From the NCBI GenBank assembly GCA_029959085.1, contig JARWIR010000043.1:5518001-5582000 (forward strand): a DNA stretch of 64,000 bases. Reading direction: 5' to 3'. The stretch comes from Nemophila menziesii. Lineage: Eukaryota; Streptophyta; Magnoliopsida; Boraginales; Hydrophyllaceae. Shown here piece after piece: positions 12,327 through 25,565 of the stretch. The notes under the pieces were generated by a model. That model saw only the letters and a program-made list of their open reading frames with translations, had not been told where the DNA came from and did no database searches. Made by a program: the position numbers and the translations under genes. Each line of letters begins with the position of its first letter. Position 1 is the stretch's first letter.

Positions 12327-13829
12327 TGGTGGCGACTAGGGTGTGATAAAAATAGAATATAAATAAGTGCAATTAATCACCCTAGTCTAGCACGGTTCTG
12401 CAAGTATACAGATCGTATGCAAGTTTTAATAAATAAGTCAGTTTCGATCCTCAGAGACTACGAAGGTTAGGAGAATCTTATGCAATAATCAAGTGCAAAT
12501 ATTAAAAGCTAGAACAAATAAAACGAAGAAAAGTAAAGACAAATAGTTATTTGGTTTTTCAATTAACTTAATTAACTAAGAAAGTAAAGACAGAAAATAA
12601 ATGCAAGAGAAGAAGTTAGTATGAGAGTTTAGCTTGAGTAAATAGCATGTAATCCCCACTAGTTTTGCCGTTCTAAACATGTAAGGGTGAATTATGTAGT
12701 ATTTCAATAATCGGTTCCAATTGTGCTAGGTAGTTTTAAATAGGGTTTACCTGTGTCAATAAGAGTCCTAAGCAAACTGTTCCTGCAATTGGTAAAATAG
12801 CAATACACTAAACCATGGTGATTATCTAGTTAGGTTGATTTGTCAAATCTAAACCTTACACTAGACGTTATGTGATAAACATGTAATTAAACACCGTTGT
12901 CAATGGTGACCTAACTACTATGATGGTAATTCTATATGGTCGCGATCCACAAGAACACATAATATAAATCCAAACACATAAACAGAGAATAAAAACTATA
13001 ATTCAATTTAGAACATAGAACTCCCAAATTTGATAGATGTCAACCAAAACTAGGGTTCATACATATATGCTAAAACTCAAGCTAATAGAAATTTAGTTCA
13101 TACTAATGGAAGAAAAGAAAGAAATTACAAATTCAAAGGTTGAAGAATACATATTGATGAACAGCTCCTTCCAGACTTCTTTTCTTGTGTTGTAAGCTTC
13201 CTCTTGGCTTAAGGTTTAACCAAGATGATTTTCTAGTGTTAAGAGGCTGTATTTATAGTGTATAGGTTGACCTAATCGTTTTCTTGAAGGAAAAGGTAAC
13301 TATTGGGCTCCTAGCCCAACTCAAATTCGTAGCCCAAAAACATGGAATCAGCCCCGTTTTTGTTTTGGTCATAGCAGCTTCAATACTCATCCGTTTGACA
13401 CGTATGAGTAGTCTAAATTCATCATCTCGGAAAGATCTTTGACTTTTCTCTTGACCGTTTATCCATATTCTACACCGATTTTAAGATATAAGCTGATTTG
13501 TGGTCGTAGGTGCAGAAATTCAGAATTTAGGCAGCTTTTCCTTTTCCATGTTTTTAGCTTTTCTTTCCTTTATCTTCAATTTCCATGTTTATCTTCTTTC
13601 CTTTAGTTCTTTTTACCAACTTGGACTCTAATTAATTACCATATATCTCTAAAGCTTCACACTAAATAAATAATTAAACCCAATATGCTCTAAAAATAAT
13701 AAATAATTAATTCAAGACCCAAAATAGGAAAGTGTACTAAATCATGTGAAAATCAACCTATAAACTAATAAATACGCCTAAAATGATATCTCGGAAATAG
13801 ATTTTATTATCACAAATGAGGAGACATCA
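12327..13829 (-). mobile_element. solo LTR 2 (same family as solo LTR 1, - orientation)
   Basis: 1,503 bp. On the plus strand it begins TGGTGGCGACTAGGGTGTGA and ends GAGGAGACATCA. Perfect 5-bp duplications CCCGT flank it at 12322-12326 and 13830-13834. Read on the minus strand it starts TGATGTCTCCTCATTTGTGA and tracks solo LTR 1 base for base with only scattered differences (about 5% by eye over the first 450 bp). A TATAAATA promoter motif lies at 13250-13257 on the minus strand. Confidence 0.92.
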
Positions 13830-13834
13830 CCCGT

Positions 13835-14555
13835 GAAGGCTTATCTTGTGTATCACCACACAAAGATGTAGTATACAATATCTACAACGATGTATCACTT
13901 CACACTTTTTGATTCCTTATCTTGTGTATCACCACACAAGAATGCATAGACAATCTCTACCCCGATCAACCAATTTAACTCTGTAAAGCCTTCAAGCTAA
14001 GTATTTTCTCCTACACTAGCCCACCCTCAATCTAATGTTATCTATGAAAAACACCCTCTTCACTGGACCAAAAACTAATCCTAGGTTTTAAAATCAACTA
14101 GTAATCTACATAGCATAGCCTTTAAAATCATATATGAGTTGTATACAAATATGTACGTGGACTAGTGATATAAAAAACAATACTTGAGGAGTATTTATTT
14201 GGGAATCTCTTAAATATAGCTTCTAAAATAAAGAGAATGAACCAAATGAATAAATATCATTAAGCCTCTATATATAGGAAGTTTTCCTCTTATGTCTTTA
14301 GCTACATATTTCTCACCACTTGGCTGCAATTTGAATTCACCCGGACGTTTGTGTACTTTGTCGAGGTTCTGTGTACTTTCTCTGACGGCTCCTTGTCCAC
14401 AAGTACAGTAACAAATATTTTATTGTACTATATAGCTATTGTGTATTTCTCATTTGGATATCCTATTGTTGAATTATTTGTACAACACTTTAGGTCAAGT
14501 CCCCATGTTTGATCCTAAAGTTCTCAATTGTCTGGTTTTCTTTTGTAGTAGATAT
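13835..14555. other. non-coding, internally repeated DNA
   Basis: No gene is seen. The phrase CTTATCTTGTGTATCACCAC occurs twice about 75 bp apart (near 13842 and 13917). The flank looks repeat-derived but the element was not identified. Confidence 0.4.
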
Positions 14556-14644
14556 CTCTTCTTCTTCTTCTTCTTCTTCTTCTTCTTCTTCTTCTTCTTC
14601 TTCTTCTTCTTCTTCTTCTTCTTCTTCTTCTTCTTCTTCTTCTT

Positions 14645-14674
<30 letters not shown>
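14556..14674. repeat. (CTT)n microsatellite
   Basis: About 39 CTT units over 119 bp. The poly-Phe open frame across it is an artefact. Confidence 0.98.
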
Positions 14675-14675
<1 letters not shown>

Positions 14676-15936
14676 AACAGGTTTAGGCATTTAGCCTAGT
14701 TCTAGCTTTGAAGGTCTGGACAATACTTCTTCGCAACACCACTCCCTAATGTGTTTGGACATTCACCCTAGTATGATTTATTGGAGGTTTGGTCTTCATT
14801 TCTTCACAGCTCAAATCTCCAATTGTTTTAGGCATTCCTCCTAATCTTCATCTTGGAGTTCCGGGTCTTCAATCTGTCTCAGCTTTGATCTTTACCTAAT
14901 TTTGACATTTGGCGTAGTCTCATTCAAAGGTCGGGCTTCTCTATACCGATAATCTAATTCTTCTTCTCAACCTCTATCTCCATCTTCATACCTTCTCCAA
15001 GCCTCTTCTTGTAAAAACCCACCTTCATCTTCTCTTTGATCATATCCAAGAATCCATAGCAATTCAACAATTACTTCATATAATCTTATTATAGCTTTGA
15101 TCACTTTATCTCCATCTCTTCTTCTCCTGGATTTCTAGCCCATTATCTTCTAATCATCTTCTTGGCACTCTTGTGTCAGTTGACATTGTCTTCATGCTTC
15201 CTTGAACGTATAATTAACGCACTACCATTCTAGGCTTTCAATGTAAGATCAAGCATGTTCAACATGAAGTCACCTCAAAAAATCATTGTTGATTCTTGTG
15301 ATTATTTTATTATGATCTGATTCCCTATATAACTTGGGATTAGGTTGTGACCCACTTCATTTAATGCATGTCAAAGTGTGTGTAAGAGGTTCTTAACTAG
15401 TAATTAGTGGATCTTGATCAAAATCGAGTAACCCCATTTAGTATTATCATTTGTTGGATCCAACCTTGTATAATGATAGTGTTTGTGTATGTTCTCCTCT
15501 AGGTTGGTATATATCCCCTCGTTGAGGGATTCCATAAAGTTCAAGCCTAACCTTAGGTGTGGTTCTTAATTTTTCACTTATTTCCCTCTAAATTTGGTAT
15601 GTGAGACTAAGTGACAGAGTTTAGAGAGTGAACTTGTAGTCTTCATGTATTATAGAAGCATGTGAGGAGTAATTGTTCAGTCCCTGTTAGCATGGCGAAA
15701 ATTCAGTTTCACCCTGAGCAGGAGCATACATGTAATAATAAGGTACGAAATGGTTTTCGAAGCTATCCCTTTGATAACTTGATTTGATTTACATTACTCT
15801 TACTTTGTTTTCTTTCTAGGTGTTACTATAAAATATTTAACCTTAATCACTAATCAATGTTATCGATTATTTTATCACAACAACATAAAGAGCTATACCT
15901 TAATGACACATTGTTTGGTACATTTATCAATGGTAC
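14675..15936. other. intergenic, no gene seen
   Basis: CT-rich then mixed sequence between the CTT repeat and the next LTR retrotransposon. I found no coding region or element ends. Confidence 0.45.
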
Positions 15937-15941
15937 GATAT

Positions 15942-17483
15942 TGATGTCTCATTATTTGTGATCAAATAATCGTGTCACGAGACATATTTGTGGGGGATTA
16001 GTGGACCTAAGAGAGGGATTCTTCCCTAGTTTTTTATGTTTCTTAATTCCTTGTCTCATTTTGGGATTATTTCTGTTTTTAAAGTATTTTGTGCTTTAAT
16101 CGTGTCTTAAGTGTGTAACCTCTAGATACATGGTTGTTATGAATACACAAGATAATGTGGAAGAGTGAAGAAGTGAAATCCAAACCCAAGTCAAGGTGTA
16201 ATAGAGCAAAAAAGTCAATTTGGAAGATCTTGAGCATTTACCAGAAAAGTTTGACGTAACTTGTTTCAGTTAGCACAAAGAATTGGTTAATTTTGACCAA
16301 ATTTCTTTTGATTTGAAATATCTTGTACTCAGTGTCACGTGAGAGGTGACAAAATTCGATTCAGAGCTAATACAAAAACATTATGGCACCAAGACTCAAA
16401 CTTGGCCAGCAATAAGTAAAAACGGGTTGTGCCTTTTGAACTCCCCAAAGGGGCCCATATGGACCTAAAACATTTTTGGATTTGTTTAAATACATTTTAT
16501 TAGCTAGAAAACAAACACAATTGTTATTACACAAGAGCTAAACGCCTGGAGCTAAAGAAGAAGAAGGGAGAAGGGCTTTCGACAGCCAATTCACCATTCT
16601 TCATCATCTAAAACCCGTTTCATCCTATCCATGAGAGTAATATTATTTTGTTCTTAGTTTTAATAATGATTCTCATACTTTTAAATTATTAATTTTTAGT
16701 ATTTCATTATGAACTAAATCATTGTAGCTTGAGATACGCTTAATGTATGAACCCTAGCTTTTGGAAAATGGTTTTTATTGCGTTTTGGGATATTATTATT
16801 TAAATGAAGGATTGAATTTATTATATATTTGTATTGTATTTTCCAGCCCTTGAGAAGGCCAAGTAGTGGGTGGGTTTAATAAGTGTGACTATCACCTAGG
16901 AGGGGGGTCAGTTTATAGAAGATAATATATAATTGTTCGGTGTGTGCTATTGCGTTAGAAGGTCTTGACTTACCAGTTATAAAATTGGGTTAGGATTAGC
17001 CACGTTTGAAAGTATTGTAGGTTCACTCAAGAGAGGTCCCTAACATTGTAGGATATCACCCTAAGTACCCAGGAGGGATTTAGGGAGATTTTAGAACCCA
17101 ACTATTGCTAAATTACCAATTCGACCTTATACCAATAAACATGTAAATCCATAGTTAGTGGAGATTACTAGTGACCCCGAGCTATCTTCTAATCTTAATT
17201 TATTCATTTGAATTTTCTTTCCTTTAGCTTAACTATAATTAGTTTAATTTGTTTGCAATTTATTCCTTCGCAATTGAAAAACCCATAATTATATCTTTTA
17301 CTTTCTGTAAATGCAACTATACCTCGGCAACTATAAAAACAATTACATTAACTTTGATAATCCTTGAGAACGAAATCCATTTCACTTATCCATTTTTATT
17401 ACTTGTCAACGAACTCCGTACACTTGCGGGCGGTTAAAGTCCTCTGATTTAGGTGATTAATTACTACACTCACAGTTGCAACA
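15942..17483 (+). repeat. 5' LTR of element 2
   Basis: 1,542 bp, starting TGATGTCTCATTATTTGTGA and ending CACAGTTGCAACA, six bases before the primer site. Distinctive shared segments with the 3' LTR include GAGACAT, GACCTAA.AGAGGGAT and CCAGCCCTTG.GAAGGCCAAG. Confidence 0.88.
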
Positions 17484-17489
17484 AGTTTT

Positions 17490-17507
17490 TGGCGCCGCTG
17501 CAGGGGA
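17490..17507 (+). other. primer-binding site, tRNA-Asp
   Basis: TGGCGCCGCTGCAGGGGA lies six bases after the LTR end. The plant tRNA-Asp(GUC) 3' end predicts TGGCGCCGTTGCCGGGGA, so this copy has two mismatches. The exact version is present in element 1 at 39901-39918. Confidence 0.85.
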
Positions 17508-17612
17508 TTATAAAGTTATATTTTTATGTTTCAGTTAATGGTGTTTAGTTGTTTCATTTTACGATTGGTTCTTTGTTTTTGCCTCTTACAGATTCTAGTT
17601 TTGCAAGGAGAT

Positions 17613-20600
17613 ATGTCAAATTCGACGCTCCATTGAATAGAGAAGAGAATAATAATCAAGGTGCACAAATACAACTTGAGGTCATGCCTTGATTTATGCA
17701 ACCTCATGAGCAACAACTGTTCTGTTTGCCACCACTTGGGATCTGGCCACCCGTTATCCAAGCCGTGAGATTCAAGCCCGACGCAGGTATGATCAACCGA
17801 TTCGAAATTACGGCCATTATAGTAGGTCCACCCATGAGTATCATGTTTGAGTGATGCAATAATTCATGCAAATATGTGATGCATATATCACTCAAGGCGT
17901 CACTTATGAACAAGTGTACCTCATTACATTCATGTTCTTTTTAACTGGAGGTGCAAGTGAATGGTATGAACAAAAACCAAACGACTTAATCAACACATGG
18001 AAGCAATTGCAACCTGCATTCTTCGATATGTAACATCCTCAGAGTGTAAGATTGAGTGGAAAACTTGATTTGGCGGGATTCCGTCAAAAACAAGAAGAAA
18101 ATTTAGGATCCGCTTGGACTTGATTTTAATCATGTTTGAATAAATGTACACTTCATGGATATACACTGGAGTTTCAATTGGGCATTTTCTATTGAAGTTT
18201 ATATGGGTCTCCAAGGAAAAGGTAGATACTTTATGTGGATGAGGTTTCATGATGGTAAGTTATAATCATGGATTTAGTGTATTGGACCGAGTTGTGAAAA
18301 ACGAGATGAGTTGGAACCTAACCTTTGTCGTCCCCATTAATAAAATAAACACCAAATAATAGGGGAATCGACTCCGCAGAGTACGCATCATAGGTTTGCA
18401 ATAAATGATAAGTAGGGTTATCGTTGGTAAGGATTGAGTGCGGTTTAAGGCTTTCAAAGTGATGTAAAGATGTAAAATAGCAAAATGGAAATATTTGTTT
18501 GGTTTTGTAAAGATTAATAACTAATGACAAGATAAAAGAAAATGGAATTAAACTAAAATAATGATAAACAATTAACACTTATGAAAATAAACAACTATAT
18601 AAAATAGGATTAATTTGATGAGAGATATGCCGCTAATTAACTTTGTTATTCATAAGGGGGAGTGATTTTATTATTCATAATAGCCGGGATTCTAAATTAA
18701 TTAAGTCCCCACAAAGGCGAACCTAACTCTATACCTTATTCATCCTCTCGGCTTTCGGGTAGAATTAAGTCCCTCTTACCCTATTGACTACCCAGCATGC
18801 TAATATCGTCTGATAAGAGGCACTAAGCGCCTATATACTAGGTTTGTAATCTTTCCCCCCACACGGGCGTTAGGAAAATTACGACGACTCCTGCTACTTT
18901 GGCCAGAGCACATGAGTAATTAAAACGCATATACAAACAATGGAATTATATAAAAATTCAATCTCAAAAAAACATAAATATATGATATCCCAAATAAAAT
19001 AACTCAATCAAATAGCAAAGAACAATGTATTACATAAGCATCCTCAAGCAGGTAAAGTTTAATTCATAATCGAATTAATACTAAAGAAATAAAAACTAAT
19101 AAAAATTAACAATTAAAACTGACAATAAAGTAATGTTATCGTAGAAGGCGAAAGGAAATGATGGATAGTTGAGGTATAATCCTGAGTTCATAGACAAACC
19201 CCTGTTCTCCTTCTTCCTTTATTTTCTGGCACTTCCCTCTTCTTCTTTCTCTTCTGGATAATGTTGAGTACTGATGGAATATGATGGATAAATTTGTATC
19301 TCAAATGGGGCTGGAAATGAGCTTATAAAGCTTTTAAAAACCTTGGGCCCTCTTTAGGTTTAGGAAATTAGGTTTCGAAGGAGTCCAACCCGTTTTTTAC
19401 TTAACCAGATTTTTGGTTCGAACCACGGCAGGGGCCAATGTCATAACTTATTCGTCTTAACCTCGAATTGAGTGTCATCACTGCCATGCAACCCTGAATT
19501 CAAGATCTTTCCAACCAAAAACGAACAAGGTCCAAATCTCTCACCAAAAATTCATAGTGACAAAAACAATAGGGTGCAAGAATTCTCTAGGAAAAGCTCT
19601 AACTCTCCACAATGGCTCTAAGATCAATCTTCGCTATGACTTGGGGGTTCTCTTCATTCTTTGACTTATCCTCTTCATCTTGGACCCTTGCATCAAGTAT
19701 GAACCTACAAGCTACACACTAAACACACGATTAAAACACATAAATTTCTATAAACAGTATTAAGTCCAAAACTAGGGGTAAAAGTGTAATATAGAAATAA
19801 TAGAGAAAAAATTCCTGACTTAGGCCCAATAAAGTCCCAAAATAATGTCTCTTGAACAAATTTATTTGTCACAAGTGTAGAGACACCAGAACCTTTCTAG
19901 AGATCTTGTTCAACAATCGCGAAACAATACATTGAGTTCAGATAACAAGGTGGCATTGAGGGAGAAATTTTCCACACTCGAGAATTAAGTGAATAATCTA
20001 ACTCGGATCCAAGGTACACAAGCTAATTTGAATGTAGTACATGCGAAAAGTGTTTCTGTGAGTTGCGGGGTAGGTAATGATGTTTGGGAGGAATGTCAAC
20101 AAAATCCAGAATTTTCTTTTTTTGTGTCTAGCCGAAGGAACCACCAATCGGGTGGTCAAGGATATGGTCAATACAATCAAAATCATCAATGGTCTAATCC
20201 TAATAGGGTCGTCAATCAAGGTACCATCTATCATCCATGACCCAAAGGGACCTTGTATCAATTCAATCCATACTAATACTCAAATGTACAAATATATGGG
20301 AATCAAACACCTATATATGTCGTGTATAACTCATATGCGGAGAATCTGGTTCCAAGGCACTTACATCCCATCCGCAAGAAGGTGTAAGCGAGTTGGAAAA
20401 GAGTCTCACTAAGTTCATCCAAATTTTAGTGGACATATGGCACATAGTGAGTTGAATATTGAGTCCATTGTAGCATCGGTAAAGCGTATGCAACAAGAGT
20501 TGGCAGAAATCAAAAAGACTCCTCCACAACTTCATCAAGGCCAAGTCATGCAAATCACCCAAGGTGAAAAGGGTGAGTTTAAGTTGCTACAAAATGGTGA

Positions 20601-20652
20601 AAAGGGTATGAATCATGTAAGGAAATCGTCATTAGAATTGGAAAAGTTGTAG
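17613..20652 (+). pseudogene. gag of element 2, interrupted and frame-broken
   Basis: Gag remnant in two pieces, 17613-18318 and 19889-20652, separated by a nested solo LTR. Recognisable parts include CDAYITQG, FFLTGGASEWYEQKP and INTWKQLQPAFFD, which match CDAYVTPG, FFLTGRAGEWLDRQP and INSWTELQAAFFN in element 1. GKGRYFM and KNEMSW (next to the insertion) correspond to GKGYFVY and EQERSW. After the insertion, CGVGNDVWEEC corresponds to the CCHC knuckle CQQCGVNNHTWEEC, with the first cysteine pair damaged. Multiple stops and shifts make it non-functional. Confidence 0.82.
18319..19888 (-). mobile_element. solo LTR 3 nested in gag of element 2
   Basis: 1,570 bp. Read on the minus strand it begins TGGTGTCTCTACACTTGTGA and contains AAGAGACATT, GGGACTTTATTGGGCCTAAG and TTTTAATCGTGTGTTTAGTG, the same layout as the LTRs of element 2. 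The duplication GAACC is present at 18314-18318 and 19889-19893, and the gag frame can be followed across it (KNEMSWN, then on to the zinc knuckle region). The minus-strand 3' end is GGTTA and not the canonical CA, probably a point change. Confidence 0.78.
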
Positions 20653-20743
20653 ATCCATCACATCTTAAGCGTAGGAAGATGAGGTCACAAAAGAGAAAGA
20701 AACTCAAAAGCCATTTTAGAATAGGTGACCATGAAAGATTGGG

Positions 20744-21790
20744 TTGATGATCTGGATGAAGAAGTGGTTGAGAAGCATTGAGAAGAAAAAAAGGTGCAAG
20801 GGAAATCGAGAACATCCACCAAAAGAAATCCGTCCACCACCTCCATTCCCATCAAGAATAGTCAAGACTTATGATGATGCTGAGTACAAGAAGTTTATCG
20901 AAATGTTGAGCCAATTAAATATCAATATCCCGGTACTTGAAGCCATAAAAAAGATTTCAAAATATCAAAGGAACTTCAAGGAGACACTTTCTAAGAAGAC
21001 CAAGAGTATGAAATGGTAGCACTCGCCCAAGAGATATCGGCCCAAGTCCAACTAAAGTTGCCACTAAAAATCAAGGACGCGGGAGGTTTCAACCGTCCAA
21101 TCAAAATTAGGGGTACATTCAAACAAATACCATTGTGTGATTTGGGGGAAAGTATGAACCTTATTCCGACGAGTGTATATGATCAATTGGGTGTTGAAGA
21201 AGCAAAGACAACCTCCGTTGTATTGCAAATGGCAGATCGGTTATTGAAAAATCCGTGGGTAATCACCGAGGACGTTCTAGTCCAAGTAGGTAATTTTGTT
21301 ATTCCCACTCATTTTATTATATTGGATTATGATGCAGATGTAAACGTCTCGCTCATCTTGGGACGAACATGCTTGGCCTCGAGGAGGACGATGATCAATG
21401 TTTATGAAGGTTATATTACATTGAGCATCGCAATCGAATCTCAGATAGTCTATGTGTCGAGAAATACAATGATAAAAAAGGTGCAGAATGTGTTAATGAT
21501 TCAAAGCATGTCCAAGATCTCAACTGAGAAAATCCCAAGATATTCCATGAGAAAGAGTGAAAGAGATGAGTCTAGGGTAGGTGATGAGGCTGCATTGAAA
21601 GATCGGGATCCATAAAATAAATCACACATATATAAGAACTTTTGGGGAGGATCATCATGGTCACTCACGTTATTTCATCCAAGGTAATCAAGGTGCAAGC
21701 TAAGAAGAGTTACAAATTATGATTGGTTGATGTCAAGAGACTCATGCGTTGTTGGGGACGTTAGGTTAAGAAACTAACAACGTGAGGTAA
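20744..21790 (+). pseudogene. aspartic protease and integrase tail of element 2
   Basis: The longest frame, 21013-21615 (200 codons), has the retroviral-type aspartic protease. The active-site region reads LCDLGESMNLIP, the DLG variant usual in Athila, and the second landmark is VSLILGR. The preceding frame 20744-21019 supplies the spacer (IEMLSQLNINIPVLEAIKKI). The protease continues without any reverse transcriptase into a segment aligned with EKI...VG.E..LK of element 1. It then runs, one frame over at 21640-21760, into HVISSKVIKVQAKKSYKL and VDVKRLMRCWG, the end of an integrase C-terminus. Stops and a frameshift break it. Confidence 0.82.
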
Positions 21791-24041
21791 CCTGTCAAGC
21801 TTAACGACGTTAAGCAAAAGCGAAATAAGGGTGAAAGCCCATGTGTAGATTAGTTGTATGCTTTCTTAGTTAATTGTAGTGTGTAATGAGTTACTTTTAG
21901 TTGCAAATTAGTGTGTATTTATAATGTAATGAGAAAAGTTGTAGTTTTTGTGAATTTTCAGGTGGTAATTCCTTGAGTTTGGAGTGAAATGCGTGAAGAA
22001 TTACTAGACAGAAGGAATTACTCCTTTTAAGCAAGCTTTCGGCAGGCGCAAAAAGTCCATCCACCGGCATGTCGGTCCTCTGACTGGTATACTGGTAGGA
22101 TTTTTTTAAGCTACAACTCTATTCTACTGGACAACATAGGAGTAAACATAATAGCACATTGCGTCAACGAATTTTGTCGCAAAATCAAACTTCGCAAACG
22201 GCATCCCAGGGCCAATATATTGTTTGGCGGATGCGATTAGCTCTAACTCCCTAGAAAATCAAGAGGTACACGCATCAAGCTGTTGCTTCAAAAAAATTTG
22301 TTGCGAAGTACTTAAGGAACGCACAGTATACCGCTCCCAAGGTTTTTTTACAAAAAAAAAAGTATAGAAACTGTTTTTCGGGAGCCAACTTTGGCATACG
22401 AGCTCTGATTTTAGCGATTCAAGCGGACATGGAAGCTTGGAAAAAGGCTCACAACTTTCATTACTGACTTTTTCAAATAAGGAACGATTCGAACTGCATT
22501 CATACTCAAACAAGGCCAAACATCTTTTTTTTTGCATTTTCATGGATCGAAGGCGTCGACCCCAAATTTAGGGATTGAGCGTTTCTCGCAAAGGTACCTA
22601 ATCTTCCCTTCCTTGTGAACTATGTGATACATGCAATATTTAAAATTTTCAAGTTTTGCGCCTTTCGAGTCGTAGGGACACGACTCAGTTTTGAGTTGGG
22701 GGTAGGGTACTCATTATTCTCATCCTTGTTTTTGTGCTTTTACTTGTTCTCATTAAGAAACTAGAAAGTAAAAAAAAATATTGTAGAGACTGATGTAGGA
22801 TGTAGTGTACGTACCTATTACGCATAAGTTCTAGCAAATTAATGATAGTAAATAATATGGACTTGAATGATATCACAACGCGTTCAGTATAACTTACATG
22901 AAAATATTAAGTGAAGGATAGAAAAGATTAATGAGCAATGCATAGAAGAAAATTTGAATCTTAGGGAGCCTTGAGAGTTGTTTAGAACGTGAGGTCTGAA
23001 CTAGTTGATAACTCGCCTAGTCTAGGAACTATAAGTTCAAACAATAACGAGGCCTAGTAGTTAAGAAAATGTATAAGGCAGTTCTTTGATATCCATTTAA
23101 AGCCTTTAGCTTTTTTTTAACCCAGTTATAATTGAAAAATTATCCGTCTTAGCCTCCTTTTTAGATGTAGCCTTTTTTGTCTCCACGTTATAAGCCATAT
23201 CACCTAGTTATATGACTTTCCATATAACCCACACTCAGATCGTAACCCTATGACTATTTGTCTTTAGAGATTGAGTTTGAGGAGGTGGGATTAATCACTG
23301 GAAAACACATTGAGTGGGGGTTTTAAGAATTTATATTTTGCGCGATATTGATGATGTACTTGATTGTAACCCTTTACCGGGGTCTTTGGAAAAAGTGAAA
23401 AAGTTATGAAAAGAAAATAAAAATAAATGAAAATAAGAGGCATGGAATCTCACTTCAAAACGAGTGTCATGGTTTCTTACAAAAAAAGTGTAGTGAATAA
23501 ATAGAAAAATAAATGAAAAGAAAGTAACTGGCAAAGTGGGGTGTTTTGAAATCATCGTGGAGTGTTATTGGTTAATTGGGGATGCTAGTCAAAATCATCT
23601 AATTGGGTTGAGTGAGAACATCTTCGAGTGTAAACTCAAGTTCTAGGGTGATTCATTGATGGTTAGTGAGGATAAAGCTAAAAGACCTTAGGATTCTTAA
23701 CTGCGTGGTTAAGTAATAGTGGATCAATTAGGGAATAGCTAGGTGGACCATTAGGTTCTATGTAGGACTAATTAACACCATATAGCCACTATATTAAGTA
23801 AGTGAAAATCACTCCTTGCATTGTGAAATTAATTTAATCCTGAATTTACAAAGTTTTGAGTGTTGTATATTATGTGTAGGAGTGTATTAATTCTTTAACG
23901 TCACTAAATGAAACTTGTTAGGGTAGTTGCTTTAGGATCATATGCTATTATCATTTTCTTCTTTGATTAGCTAGCTTAAGATTTTCCCACTAGTCCTTAG
24001 TTTTATTTTGCCGGGACGTTAAAACTTTGAGTTACAGGTCT
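21791..24041 (+). other. 3' untranslated region of element 2
   Basis: No intact ORF. Near 22055-22100 are degenerate copies of the CCGG.AT..CGG motif that forms a tandem array in element 1 (CACCGGCATGTCGG, GACTGGTATACTGGTAGG). 22663-22703 holds the conserved TCGAGTCGTAGGGACACG block ending in GAGTTGGGGGT. The last bases before the 3' LTR, GAGTTACAGGTCT, are a worn version of the polypurine tract GAGTTGGGGGTCT seen in element 1. Confidence 0.6.
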
Positions 24042-25560
24042 TGATGTCTTGTCTTTTGTGATAGAATGATCGTATCACGAGACATCTGTTTGGGGACTAG
24101 TGGACCTAATAGAGGGATAGTTCCCTAGTATTTGATGTTTCTTACTTCCTTGTCTCATTTTGAACTTATTACTATTTTTAGAGTCTTTTGTGCTTTAATC
24201 GTGTGTTGAGTGTGTAGCCTTTAGGTACATGGTTTACATGAAAACCCAACATAATATGGAATAGTGAAAAAGTAAAATACAAAACCAAGTTAAGGCATAA
24301 ATAGAGAAAAAAGTCACTTTGGAAGTATTTGAGCGTTTACCAGAAAATTTGACATAAATTGTTTCAGTAACCACGAAGAATTGGTTACGAAAGTTTATTC
24401 GGAGTTGAGACAAAAAAGTTATGGCAATTCTCCCTTGGTGACTCGAACCTGGACAACAATAAGTAAGTATGGGTTGGGACTTTTGTACCCCCTAAAGGGG
24501 GACCATATGGTCCTAAAATGTTTGGACTCATATAAATACTTTTTATCAGCTGGAAAACAAATACAATTGATATTATGCAAAATCTAAAAACGCCTGGAGC
24601 TAAAGAAGAAGAAGAAGAAGAAGAAGAAGAAGAAGAAGAAGAAGAATGACTTTCAACAACCAATTTACAATTCTTCATCATCCAACGCCCGTTTAATGGT
24701 ATCCATGAGAGTCATTGTATTGTGTTTTTTGTTTTAATAATGATCTTCATACTTTTAAATATTAACTTTTAGTATTTCATTTGAACTAAATCATTGTAGC
24801 TTGAGATACGCTTAATTTATGAACCCTAAATTTTGGATTATGATTTTTATTGCGTTGTGAGATATTACTATTTAAATGAGTGAGTGAATTGCATTTATTA
24901 TATATTTGTATCGTATTTTCCAGCCCTTGCGAAGGCCAAGTAGTGGGTAGGGTTTAGTAAGTGTCACTATAACCCGGGAGGGGGTCGGTTTATGGAAAAT
25001 AATATATAATTAATTGTTGTACTCTATTGAGTCGGAAGGTTTTGACTACCCGAATAGTCAATTGGGTTAGGATTAACCACGTTTGAAATTATTGTAGGGT
25101 CACTCCGAAGAGGTCCCTATCACTATAGGATATCACCCTGTTTACCCGGAAGGACTTTAGGGAGATTTTAGAATTCTGACTATTTCTAAATTGCCAATTC
25201 GCCATTATACCAATAAACATGTAAATCCATAGTTATTGGGGATTCCAAGCGACCCTAAAGCTATCTTCTCATGTTAATCTTTTTATTTGCATTTTCATTC
25301 CTCTAGTTCAATTATAATTAGTTTCATTTTTTGCACCTTAGTCCTTCATAACTGAAAAATCCTAACTATATCTTTTAATTTATGTAAACGCAACTAAACC
25401 TCTGTATTCATAAACACAAGTACATTAACTTTGATAATCTCTGAGAACGAAATCCCTTTTACTTACCCATTTTTATTGCTTGTCAATGAACCTCGTACAC
25501 TTGCGGGTGGTTATGTTTCTCTAATTTAGGTGATTAATTATCACACTCACAGGACCGACA
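24042..25560 (+). repeat. 3' LTR of element 2
   Basis: 1,519 bp starting TGATGTCTTGTCTTTTGTGA and ending CACAGGACCGACA, aligned along its length with 15942-17483. A GAA run here is expanded to about 14 units (24604-24646), against three units in the 5' LTR. Confidence 0.88.
24604..24646. repeat. (GAA)n microsatellite within the 3' LTR
   Basis: About 14 GAA units. The homologous point of the 5' LTR (near 16555) has only AAGAAGAAGAAGGG, so the array grew after insertion. Confidence 0.9.
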
Positions 25561-25565
25561 GATAC

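Larger units (their letters stand above)
15942..25560 (+). mobile_element. Athila-type LTR retrotransposon, gag-protease only (element 2)
   Basis: A 9.6-kb element with two related LTRs (15942-17483 and 24042-25560), a tRNA-Asp primer site at 17490, and gag and protease remnants in that order on +. A short integrase-tail fragment follows the protease directly. The reverse transcriptase, RNase H and integrase core are absent. The flanks are GATAT (15937-15941) and GATAC (25561-25565), a 5-bp duplication with one mismatch. The LTRs differ at many positions and the frames carry several stops, so the insertion is old. Its gag is interrupted by a 1.57-kb solo LTR (18319-19888). The internal order matches element 1 at 31730-42684. 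Confidence 0.88.

Noticed and set aside
14439..14699. Poly-Phe ORF
   Set aside because: Product of the (CTT)n microsatellite.
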